Shown here: positions 18,419-25,900 of the stretch, one piece after another | Layout: every line of letters starts with the position of its first letter | Numbering within the stretch: position 1 is the stretch's first letter | Origin: Flavobacteriales bacterium | GTDB taxonomy: Bacteria > Bacteroidota > Bacteroidia > Flavobacteriales_F > PHOS-HE28 | Direction of reading: 5' to 3' | Length of the DNA stretch: 64,000 bases | Assembly (NCBI GenBank): GCA_016710965.1 | Contig: JADJTW010000005.1 | Span: forward strand, 203,317 to 267,316 | The notes under the pieces: model-generated | What the model saw: only the letters and a program-made list of their open reading frames with translations | The model's database searches: none | What the model was told of the DNA's origin: nothing | Made by a program: the position numbers and the translations under genes

Positions 18419-19039
18419 CTACTTCTTCGCCCTTGGATCCACCGGCATGGTGCCGAAGACGTGGTCCCAGAGCGGTGAGCTTACGCCGAAGCCGCCGGTA
18501 TCTCCCACGAAGTGGTGCAGGTTGTGGTGCTTCCAGATCACGCGCAGCGCGTTCTTCGGCGGGTTGTACACGTGTATGGCGTAATGCGCGAGCAAGTACG
18601 TGGCGTAGCCGGTGAGGAACCCGCCACCGAAGGCGAAGCCATAAGTGCCCAAGGCCAGGCGAAAGAGTCCGATGAAGGCCGATGCGACGATGATGCTCAT
18701 GAGCGGTGGAAGCGCCAGGCGCTTCTTGTCCCGTGGATGATCGTGGTGGACGCCATGGAACACGTACTGCATCCGCGCCTTCCGGGGGCTATCCGTGCGC
18801 ATGTGATAGAAGTAGCGGTGAACGGTGTACTCCACCAGCGTGAAGAAGAAGAGGCCCAATAGGAAGGTGGCCACGCTTGTCGCTGCATCCAGCCCCAGGG
18901 CTCCGATGCCGTAGGCCACCGTGCCCGCGCCCGCGCCGTAGAACAGCACCAATGGGATGGAGATATGGGTCTTGGTCAGCGCTTCAAGTACCGGGCTCTT
19001 GAAGATGCGCCCGCTATCGCTTACGTTCCTGCCTGCCAT
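18419..19039 (-). CDS. Sterol desaturase / fatty acid hydroxylase family protein
   Basis: This membrane di-iron enzyme shows the three histidine clusters of the family: HRYFYH, HGVHHDHP and HHNLHH. Several helices lie between them (FLLGLFFFTLVEYTV, SIIVASAFIGLFRLAL). The 206-residue form starting MAGRNVSDSG avoids a run-through into the tRNA leader. Relatives add a hydroxyl group to fatty acids or carotenoids, or desaturate sterols. In Bacteroidota, 2- or 3-hydroxylation of sphingolipid or ornithine-lipid acyl chains is a plausible role. Confidence 0.9.
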   Translation of the reverse strand: MAGRNVSDSGRIFKSPVLEALTKTHISIPLVLFYGAGAGTVAYGIGALGLDAATSVATFLLGLFFFTLVEYTVHRYFYHMRTDSPRKARMQYVFHGVHHDHPRDKKRLALPPLMSIIVASAFIGLFRLALGTYGFAFGGGFLTGYATYLLAHYAIHVYNPPKNALRVIWKHHNLHHFVGDTGGFGVSSPLWDHVFGTMPVDPRAKK

Positions 19040-19121
19040 GTTCGTGCTCACGCGGCAAAAATAGCTCCGTCCGGCGCATGAAGGCCGGTCCAAACTGTGT
19101 GGCTACATTCGCCGCCCCAAA

Positions 19122-19199
19122 GGGCATTTAGCTCAGCTGGTTCAGAGCACCGCGTCGACAACGCGGGGGTCACTGGTTCGAATCCGGTAATGCCCACCA
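19122..19199 (+). tRNA. tRNA-Val (GAC)
   Basis: A complete cloverleaf with encoded CCA. The acceptor pair is GGGCATT with AATGCCC, the D stem GCTC/GAGC, the anticodon stem CCGCG/CGCGG, the T stem ACTGG/CCGGT with TTCGAAT loop, and the discriminator is A. The anticodon loop reads TCGACAA, giving anticodon GAC for valine. Position 33 is C where nearly all tRNAs have U. A perfect stem-loop follows directly after the CCA. Confidence 0.95.
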
Positions 19200-19224
19200 A
19201 GTCCCGGTACCACCACCGGGACTT
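19199..19224 (+). terminator. Stem-loop directly after tRNA-Val
   Basis: AAGTCCCGGT and ACCGGGACTT form a perfect 10-base-pair stem around a 6-base loop, starting at the last base of the CCA. Only a short TGTCCTT tract follows. It may terminate or set the 3' end of the tRNA transcript, or shield processing before the downstream cytochrome gene. Confidence 0.6.
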
Positions 19225-19234
19225 GTCCTTCCAC

Positions 19235-19750
19235 ATGCGTCGTTTGCCGCTGCTCATCGCCCTTGCCTCGCTCGCCGGAGTGCTTTTCCTGCTCTATCGC
19301 ACATCCGTTCCCGCCAGTCACGTGGGGCACCCCGCAGCCATCGGCGCCCATGCGGAGGAGGAACATGAAGAGATAGAAGTGGCTGTGAGCATGGGCCGTC
19401 TCCAGCGCTTCCACCAGAAATGGTGGCTCGCGGGCAAAGCGGGCAATGCCGAGCTCGCGCGTTTCTACCTGCACGAGATGGAGGAAGCCATGGAGATGAT
19501 CGCCGATGGCCATGTGATGGACGAAGGCGTGAACGTGAGCGAGAAGATGGAGACCTATGGTGTTGCCACCGTGAACAACCTGGCCGCGCTCCTGGACAGC
19601 GCAGGCGTGGGCGCCATGCACGCCGAGGCAAGTACGCTCGTGAAAGCCTGCAATAGCTGCCACATGGCCACCAAGCACGCCTACATCCGCATCAAGGTCC
19701 CCGATACGGCCGCATTCCCCGATCAGGACTTCGCGCCCAACACTCAATAG
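19235..19750 (+). CDS. Membrane-anchored monoheme cytochrome c-like protein
   Basis: The start at MRRLPLLIALASLAGVLFLL gives an N-terminal membrane anchor. A longer frame would pass through the tRNA and was rejected. An acidic/His region (HAEEEHEEIEVAVSM) leads to a four-helix-like domain (MGRLQRFHQKWWLAGKAGN, ARFYLHEMEEAMEMIADGH). The single heme motif CNSCH is about 140 residues in, near the C-terminus, with a possible Met ligand in CHMATKH or upstream. It resembles periplasmic cytochrome c'-like electron carriers. The partner is unknown. Confidence 0.8.
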   Translation: MRRLPLLIALASLAGVLFLLYRTSVPASHVGHPAAIGAHAEEEHEEIEVAVSMGRLQRFHQKWWLAGKAGNAELARFYLHEMEEAMEMIADGHVMDEGVNVSEKMETYGVATVNNLAALLDSAGVGAMHAEASTLVKACNSCHMATKHAYIRIKVPDTAAFPDQDFAPNTQ

Positions 19751-19819
19751 AGCTGCTCTTCATGGCGCGCCGTGCGCCTAAATGCCACAGCACCAACTAG
19801 ACTGATCCGAATCCCGCCC

Positions 19820-20773
19820 ATGCGACCCCTTTCCGCCCTTCTTGCGTGCTTCCTGCTTGCAGGTGCATCGCACGCCCAGAACGACATCGACCAGAAGGCC
19901 CGCGACGCTGCTGCGGCTGCTGCCCAAGCCAAGCACGTGAGCGATTCGCTCGATGGCAAGTGGCAGCGCAGCGGCGTTGTTTCGTTGAACATGACACAGG
20001 TGAGCCTCACCAACTGGGCGGCCGGTGGCTACAGCACCATCAGCGGCATTGCCATGTTCAATGGCGCCGCCAATTGGAAGAAGGGGCGCCGCGCATGGGA
20101 CAACAACCTGGCGCTCGCCTTCGGCGGGCAGCAGATCGAGGACGCCGATCCGGTGAAGACCGACGACCGCATCGAGCTCAACAGCAAGTACGGTTATTCG
20201 CTCTCGGATAAGTGGTACCTCGCTGGCGTCTTCCAGTTCAAGACCCAGTTCACCGAGGGCTTCGATGCCAATTTCGATCGCATCTCGAATTTCCTCGCCC
20301 CAGGCTATGCGCTGCTGGGCATCGGCATGGACTACAAGCCCAACGACAACTTCACGGCCTTCCTCTCGCCCGCTACGGCGCGTGTGGTCATGGTTACCGA
20401 TGAGAAGCTCTTCGGCGGCAGCACCGATCCCGACTTGCGCGTGTACGGTGTATTGAATGGCAACACCACCGAACTCGAGGCGGGCGGCTACGTTCGTCTC
20501 ATGTTCAAGACCGAGCTAGCGAAGAACATCACGTTCATGACACGCGGCGACATCTTCAGCAACTACCTGCGCAACCCGCAGAACATGGATGTGAACTGGG
20601 AAACGGTATGGACCTTCAAGGTGAACGACTGGTTCGGTGCGACATTCAATACACTCTTGATCTACGATCACGACACGGACCTGCCCAAGACCAATGCGGA
20701 GGGCATCCCATACACCGGCCCCGACACGCAATTCAAGCAGACCCTAGGCATCGGCCTCACGCTTAAGCTATAA
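19820..20773 (+). CDS. DUF3078 family outer-membrane protein
   Basis: The signal peptide is MRPLSALLACFLLAGASHA. The mature part contains the DUF3078 hallmark segments MTQVSLTNWAAGGYSTISG, WDNNLALAFGG, RIELNSKYGYSLSDKWYLAG, and ends in a strand with FKQTLGIGLTLKL. It is a predicted beta-barrel found almost only in Bacteroidota. Function unknown. An intrinsic terminator follows. Confidence 0.9.
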   Translation: MRPLSALLACFLLAGASHAQNDIDQKARDAAAAAAQAKHVSDSLDGKWQRSGVVSLNMTQVSLTNWAAGGYSTISGIAMFNGAANWKKGRRAWDNNLALAFGGQQIEDADPVKTDDRIELNSKYGYSLSDKWYLAGVFQFKTQFTEGFDANFDRISNFLAPGYALLGIGMDYKPNDNFTAFLSPATARVVMVTDEKLFGGSTDPDLRVYGVLNGNTTELEAGGYVRLMFKTELAKNITFMTRGDIFSNYLRNPQNMDVNWETVWTFKVNDWFGATFNTLLIYDHDTDLPKTNAEGIPYTGPDTQFKQTLGIGLTLKL

Positions 20774-20794
20774 GCGAACCGCACTGATCCGATG

Positions 20795-20823
20795 GAGGCC
20801 GCCATGTGCGGCCTCTTCTATTT
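20795..20823 (+). terminator. Intrinsic terminator after the DUF3078 gene
   Basis: GAGGCCGC and GCGGCCTC form a perfect 8-base-pair stem around CATGT, followed by TTCTATTT. The T-rich tail overlaps the stop codon of the convergent glycosyltransferase gene. Confidence 0.8.
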
Positions 20824-22806
20824 CGCTGGGAATCGGCCCAGCCATGGAACGGGCTCCAGGGTGGCATGGCGCACCGGATCGCCCTGGCGCACCATCACCG
20901 TCATGCGCCGCACATGCAGCGCACCCTTCGATGGCGAATAGATGTAGGCCAGCAGCGTGAGCGGACCATCGTGTTGCACATCCGATGGGCTCACGGTCAC
21001 AACCATGGCTGCGGAACGACGGTGGCGGTGGCCGGCGTCGAGCCTGCCTCCGCGATAGAACACCGTACTGTCACCGGACCGTACATCAGCTACCACACTG
21101 GCTTCAGTGCCTTCTTCGTAGCCATCCACCTCGGCGATCACTTCCACTTGATCGGAAGGGTCGAGCACGACGGAATCGAGACGCAGGCGGATCTCGATAC
21201 CGAACTCCCGCCCCGTGTAATCCCAGCCGGTGGCGGTGCCCGAACTGTCCGTCAGCGTGGGCAGGTCGCCAGCAAGGTTCCATGGCCCGCTCATCCCTTC
21301 CGGACCAAGGCTGAAGACCGTGTCGCGATCGAACCATTGAAGAGGAACTGGTGTCGCGCTGAACCGGAACACCTGCCCATCGGTGAAGTCCTGCCTCTCG
21401 ACAAGGAGGGGAAATCGGTGCTGGATCAGCGCCGGATGCTCCGGACGCGATCCACTGTTCTGACCATAGATGACAGTGCGTCCGGCATTGGCGATCAGCA
21501 GGCTGTCCAAGCGGCCCTGATCGAAACCGTCACGGATGTTCACATAGCCGATGTCCTCGTAGCGGATATCCCAAAGGCGCAGGTAGAATTGAAGCACGTT
21601 GCCGGGTGCGTCGTAGAGCACGAGCGTGCGGTCCTTGCCCAGCTCCTTCACGGCGGCAATCCCTTCGCGCAGCATGCCTTCGTACTTCGATCGATAGAAC
21701 AGCGTGTAGTGCTTCCTCTCATGCACCAGGCTGTGGACCGCAACGCAGGCGAAGGCCCCGCATCCGATGAGGATCCACTTGCGGGGCGCATGCACAAGGC
21801 CTTGGGCGAGGAACAGCACGAGGTAGGGGAAGCTGAAGAGCAGCATGGAGTATTGCAGCACCGGTGCGCGCCACACCGAATACGCGTACCCGATGATCAG
21901 AGGCAGCAATCCCCAGAGGAGAAGGAACCAGCGGTGCGGCGATGGGGAGCGCGCGTTCTTCAAGGTGAGCACAACGGAGGCGACCACCGCAGCCCCGAGC
22001 AGCGCAGCCAGGAAGTTGCTATTGTGGACGATGAACCATGCGTATCGGCCAAGCCATCCATGATCCGGCGGCTGCAGCCATTCAGTAAGTCCGCCCTGCC
22101 CCAGTTGGGCCAGGAAGATGGGGATGTTGGGCAGGTACAGCAGGATGGCGATGCCGCACATGATCAGGTAGGAGCGGCGTTGCGTGCGTTCGATGAGGAA
22201 CAAACCCGTGGCCACCATGAGCGCGGCGAGCATCAGCGAGAAGTGGTGCGTGTAGGCGCTGAGGACCGTTGCGATGCCGACGCCCACCAGCGTTCGCCGC
22301 TTGCTGAATGCGACGTATCGCGTTAGCTGATCGGCCAGCAAGGCGGTTGTGAAGAGCCCGGCCGCATACGGTCGTGCGATCTGCCCATAGAGCACGCTGT
22401 ATTGCAGCGCCGCCATGAGCGTTGCGAGGAATAGTGCTGGTCCCGCACCGGTCCATGCGAGCGCGAAGCGGTACACGAGCAGGATGGAGAGCAAGCTCAT
22501 CAGGATGAAAGGCAGCTTCACATCGGCTTCCTCCAAGCTGAAGATGCGCGTCCACAGCCATTCGAAGACCTGCACGCCGGGCGGATGCGTATCCAGCTCG
22601 ACCACGCCCTTCTGGATGGTTTCCCCAAGAGTGGGATACATGCGGATGAGCGCGCTCAGTTCGTCGTGGGTGTAGGGGAGGTGCGGCAGGTCCCAGAAGC
22701 GGAGGACGGCGGCAAGGAGCAACAGCACGAGAAGGCTCCACCGCATCCAGCCCTCGCCGGGGAGCAGAGCAATGCCGTAGCGCCTGATGTGCTCCCGCCA
22801 ATTCAT
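20818..22806 (-). CDS. GT39-like membrane glycosyltransferase
   Basis: The 662-residue protein has about a dozen transmembrane helices in the first 420 residues. The first extracytoplasmic loop holds DLPHLPYTHDELSALI, the acidic motif of GT-C enzymes that use polyprenyl-phosphate sugars. FALAWTGAGPALFLATLMAA and YGQIARPYAAGL are typical of the PMT_2/ArnT group. A soluble C-terminal region of about 240 residues is strand-rich and is probably periplasmic. The acceptor could be lipid A, a surface glycan or a protein. The start overlaps the smpB stop by 4 bases. Confidence 0.85.
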   Translation of the reverse strand: MNWREHIRRYGIALLPGEGWMRWSLLVLLLLAAVLRFWDLPHLPYTHDELSALIRMYPTLGETIQKGVVELDTHPPGVQVFEWLWTRIFSLEEADVKLPFILMSLLSILLVYRFALAWTGAGPALFLATLMAALQYSVLYGQIARPYAAGLFTTALLADQLTRYVAFSKRRTLVGVGIATVLSAYTHHFSLMLAALMVATGLFLIERTQRRSYLIMCGIAILLYLPNIPIFLAQLGQGGLTEWLQPPDHGWLGRYAWFIVHNSNFLAALLGAAVVASVVLTLKNARSPSPHRWFLLLWGLLPLIIGYAYSVWRAPVLQYSMLLFSFPYLVLFLAQGLVHAPRKWILIGCGAFACVAVHSLVHERKHYTLFYRSKYEGMLREGIAAVKELGKDRTLVLYDAPGNVLQFYLRLWDIRYEDIGYVNIRDGFDQGRLDSLLIANAGRTVIYGQNSGSRPEHPALIQHRFPLLVERQDFTDGQVFRFSATPVPLQWFDRDTVFSLGPEGMSGPWNLAGDLPTLTDSSGTATGWDYTGREFGIEIRLRLDSVVLDPSDQVEVIAEVDGYEEGTEASVVADVRSGDSTVFYRGGRLDAGHRHRRSAAMVVTVSPSDVQHDGPLTLLAYIYSPSKGALHVRRMTVMVRQGDPVRHATLEPVPWLGRFPAK

Positions 22807-23249
22807 CGGTCGTCCCGGTCCATGTCGCGTTGAACATCCTTCGCCTTCAGGCTCTCCCGCTTGTCGAACATCTTCTTGCCCTTGGCCAGGGCGATCTCCA
22901 GCTTGGCGAAGCCGTTGGAAGCGATGAAGAGGCGCGTGGGCACGATGGTCATGCCCGTATCGCGCAGCTTCTTCCTCAGCTTGTCCAGTTCCTTCTGGTG
23001 CAGCAGCAGCTTGCGGTCGCGCTTGGGCTCATGCACGAAGTGCGGATTGGAGCCGTAGGGGTTGATCTGCATGCCGCGCACCATCAGATCGTTTCCCACG
23101 AAAGCGCAGAAGGCTTCGCCGATGGTGGCGCCATTGTTCCGGATGCTCTTGATCTCGCTGCCCATGAGCACCAAGCCGCACTCGTAGGTATCGAGCAGGT
23201 GGTACTCGAAGCCCGCGCGCTTGTTCTTGACCTCGATCTTGTTCGACAT
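22803..23249 (-). CDS. smpB: SsrA-binding protein
   Basis: SmpB binds tmRNA and delivers it to stalled ribosomes for trans-translation. At 148 residues it has the normal length, with NKRAGFEYHLLDTYECGLVL, GSEIKSIRNNGATIGEAFC, PYGSNPHFVHEPKRDRKLLL and the basic tail KGKKMFDKRESLKAKDVQRD that enters the mRNA channel. The tmRNA gene is not in the window. It overlaps the downstream glycosyltransferase by 4 bases. Confidence 0.97.
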   Translation of the reverse strand: MSNKIEVKNKRAGFEYHLLDTYECGLVLMGSEIKSIRNNGATIGEAFCAFVGNDLMVRGMQINPYGSNPHFVHEPKRDRKLLLHQKELDKLRKKLRDTGMTIVPTRLFIASNGFAKLEIALAKGKKMFDKRESLKAKDVQRDMDRDDR

Positions 23250-23293
23250 TTGGAAGCGGCGAAGCTAGAGCGGCATGGCCGAAGGCGGAACAG

Positions 23294-25173
23294 CTACCGC
23301 ACGATCAGCACGGGCACCTTCACCCGGTGTCGCACGGCGTCCACCGTAGCCCCAAGCAGGATGTCCTTGATGCCCCTGTGGCCGTGGCCGCCCATCACCA
23401 GCAGATCGCATTCGATGCCGTTCACGATGCTGGCGATCACGCGCACGGAATGGCCCTGGCCAATGCGTGCGGTGGCCTTGTATCCGAGCAGGGTCAGTTG
23501 GTCCACGTAGCCTTGCAGGTTCTTCGCATCGCCCACGGTCTCGTGGTCCAGGCTGTCCTCGCCGGCGTAGCGCGCTGCGGCAGATTCGGTGACGTGGATG
23601 AGCACGTACTCTGCTTCCTTTCCGCCTTGGGCGATGGCCGCTTCCACGCTGCGTTGGTCCACCTTGCTGAAATCCACCGCCACGCAGATGCGCGCGAACT
23701 TCTTCTCTGATGGCTTGATCAGCGTGGGCACTGCCTCGTGCAAATGCCCCTTGGTCTTTCCTTCTTCAGGCTTGAAGAAGGGCTTGATCGCCACGTAGAG
23801 CAGCAGGATGAACGCGCCCGCCACGATGGGCACCACGACGAAGGTGACCCAGGTGGGCGTACCGTTGTGCGCCCCGAGGTTCTCAACGAGGAACTGGAAA
23901 ACGAGCCGGGCATTGAGCCCGATGATGATGATGGCGGAAGCCCAGGCGAGGATGCGTACCCAGAGCTTTATCGCATGCTCGCCCATGTGCTTGCGATCGC
24001 TACAGAAGTGGATGAGCGGCACCACGGCGAATCCCAATTGAAGGCTCAGGACCACCTGGCTCAGCACCAGAAGGTTCCCGAGCGCCCCTTCGCCGAACCA
24101 CACGATGCACACCACGGCGGGCACGATGGCGATCAAGCGCGTGATGAGGCGGCGCAGCCAGGGGCGTATGCGCAGGTCGAGGTAGCCCTCCATCACGATC
24201 TGCCCCGCGAGGGTGCCGGTGATGGTGCTGCTCTGCCCGCTGCCGATGAGGGCGATGGCGAAGAGAGCAGGGGCCAGGCCGCCGAACAACTCGCGGAGTA
24301 GGCTGTGCGCCTGATCGATCTCGGCCACCTCGGTGTGCCCTGTTGTATGGAATGCGGCTGCCGCCAGCACCAGGATCGCGGCATTCACGAGGAACGCGAT
24401 GTTCAGCGCGACCGTAGTATCGATGAAGTTGAAGCGCAACGCCTCGCGGATCCCCTTGCGGTCGCGCCCGTGCTTGCGTGTTTGCACAAGCGAAGAGTGC
24501 AGGTAGAGGTTGTGGGGCATCACCGTGGCGCCGATGATGCCGATGGCGATGTACAATGCATTGCCTTCAGGCCCGATGGGATGAAGCCCTTGATCAGTTC
24601 GCCCATGTGCGGTTGCACGATGAACATCTCCACCAGGAAGGAGAGGCCGATCATGCTCACGAGGCTGATGATGAATACCTCCAGCACACGCATGCCCCGG
24701 TGCATGAGGAAGAGAATGATCAGCGCATCGGCAGCGGTGATGAGGACGCCGGGCAAAAGCGGGATGCCGAAGAGCAGGTTCAGGCCGATGGCCATGCCGA
24801 TCACTTCCGCGAGATCGCATGCGGCAATGGCGATCTCCGCCAGCACATAGAGCGGCAGGTTCACCCACGACGGATAAGTATGCCGCGAAGCCTGTGCCAG
24901 ATCGAGCCCACGCACAATGCCCAGTCGCGCGCTGAGGCTTTGCAGCAGCAAGGCCATGAGGTTGCTCATCAGCAGCACCCACAGCAGCTTGTAGCCGAAA
25001 GCGCTTCCACCAGCGATGTCTGTGGCCCAATTGCCGGGATCCATGTAGCCCACGCTCACCAGGTAGGCCGGGCCGATGAACGCAAGCAGGCGACGCCATC
25101 CCTTGGCCACGGGAACGGCAACACTCCCATGCACTTCGCTCAGGGATCGTTGGTCGTTGCCGGGCTTGCTCAT
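23294..25173 (-). CDS. mntH: Nramp manganese transporter fused to a UspA domain (one frameshift)
   Basis: Two overlapping frames together encode one protein. The first 200 residues (MSKPGNDQ...) contain the Nramp motif YMDPGNWATDIAGG, and the second frame continues with IGATVMPHNLYLHSSLV, the TM6 metal-binding region. After about ten helices a C-terminal universal-stress-protein domain follows (FARICVAVDFS ... LVMGGHGHRGIKDILLGAT), with the G-x2-G-x9-G ATP-binding pattern. Frames join at a G-run (24572-24574 on the plus strand), where one missing base explains the break. The ATGA overlap with the repressor gene upstream indicates an operon. The substrate is probably Mn(II). Confidence 0.9.
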
Positions 25174-25826
25174 GGGTTCTCCACTTGCAGATGATGGCTC
25201 ACGTCCTTGCTTAGGCTGAAGGCTGATCCGCTCTTGGGCTTCACATCCATGCTGCCGTCGAAGGCATGCACTTCCTGCACGGCGAGCGTGGTGCCGATGC
25301 GCAAGCCCTTGGAATCGAGCAGGCGCAACAGGCCATCGGTGGTCTCGCTTACGGCTGCTATGCGCACGGTCTCGCCCGGTTTGCAGCTATCGAGCCGTTT
25401 GGTCTTGCGCTGGCGGAGCTTGCCGTTCCTGTCCGGGATCGGATCGCCATGCGGATCGAAATGCGGGCGCCCGAGGTAGGCGTCCAGCTTGTCGATGAGC
25501 TTGTCACTGGCGACATGCTCCATCTGCTCCGCTACGTCATGCACTTCATCCCAGCCGAAGCCCAGTCGTTCCACGAGGAAGGTCTCCCACAAGCGGTGCT
25601 TGCGGACGAGCTGCAACGCCAGTGATCGTCCTTTCGCCGTAAGCTTGGCTCCGTAGTACGGCTCGTGCTTCAAGTAGCCCTTCTCGGCCAGCCTCTTCAG
25701 CATGTCCGTTACGCTGCTGGCCTTGGTGCGCAAGCATTCGGCGATGTCTTTCGTGAAGGCGCTTTCTCCCTCCTGCAACAGGGCATAGACGGCCTTTATA
25801 TGGTCCTCTTCGCTTCGGGTGAGCAT
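25170..25826 (-). CDS. mntR: Manganese-type DtxR/MntR family repressor
   Basis: The 218-residue protein has an N-terminal winged helix (IAECLRTKASSVTDMLKRL), a metal-binding dimerisation domain (DVAEQMEHVASDKLIDKLD) and a C-terminal FeoA/SH3-like domain (GETVRIAAVSETTDGLLRLL). In the metal site the residue matching Cys102 of DtxR is Glu (AEQMEH), the MntR pattern that favours manganese over iron. It heads an operon with the Nramp transporter (4-base overlap) and is divergent from a TonB receptor, with a palindromic operator between them. It should repress both when manganese is plentiful. Confidence 0.9.
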   Translation of the reverse strand: MLTRSEEDHIKAVYALLQEGESAFTKDIAECLRTKASSVTDMLKRLAEKGYLKHEPYYGAKLTAKGRSLALQLVRKHRLWETFLVERLGFGWDEVHDVAEQMEHVASDKLIDKLDAYLGRPHFDPHGDPIPDRNGKLRQRKTKRLDSCKPGETVRIAAVSETTDGLLRLLDSKGLRIGTTLAVQEVHAFDGSMDVKPKSGSAFSLSKDVSHHLQVENP

Positions 25827-25851
25827 CGGATGATGCGGCGAATGTAGAAAA

Positions 25852-25873
25852 TAGATTAGACCAGGCTAAACTA
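25852..25873. promoter_or_regulatory. Palindromic MntR/DtxR-like operator
   Basis: A 22-base interrupted palindrome with outer arms TAG/CTA and inner arms TTAG/CTAA pairs 8 of 11 positions and has the TTAGnC..GnCTAA layout of DtxR/IdeR/MntR boxes. It lies 26 bases before the repressor start and 28 bases before the TonB-receptor ATG, so one bound dimer could control both directions. The surrounding bases are markedly AT-rich for this genome, as expected of promoters. Confidence 0.75.
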
Positions 25874-25900
25874 TTGTAGTTTCGGCCCGTGATCCGGAAC

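Noticed and set aside
19097..19234. Protein-coding extension of the cytochrome gene through the tRNA
   Set aside because: It translates the tRNA-Val gene and its stem-loop. The ATG at 19235 starts a proper membrane anchor.
20806..22326. 506-codon plus-strand open frame
   Set aside because: Antisense shadow of the GT39-like gene in high-GC DNA; His/Gln/Arg-rich with no family pattern.
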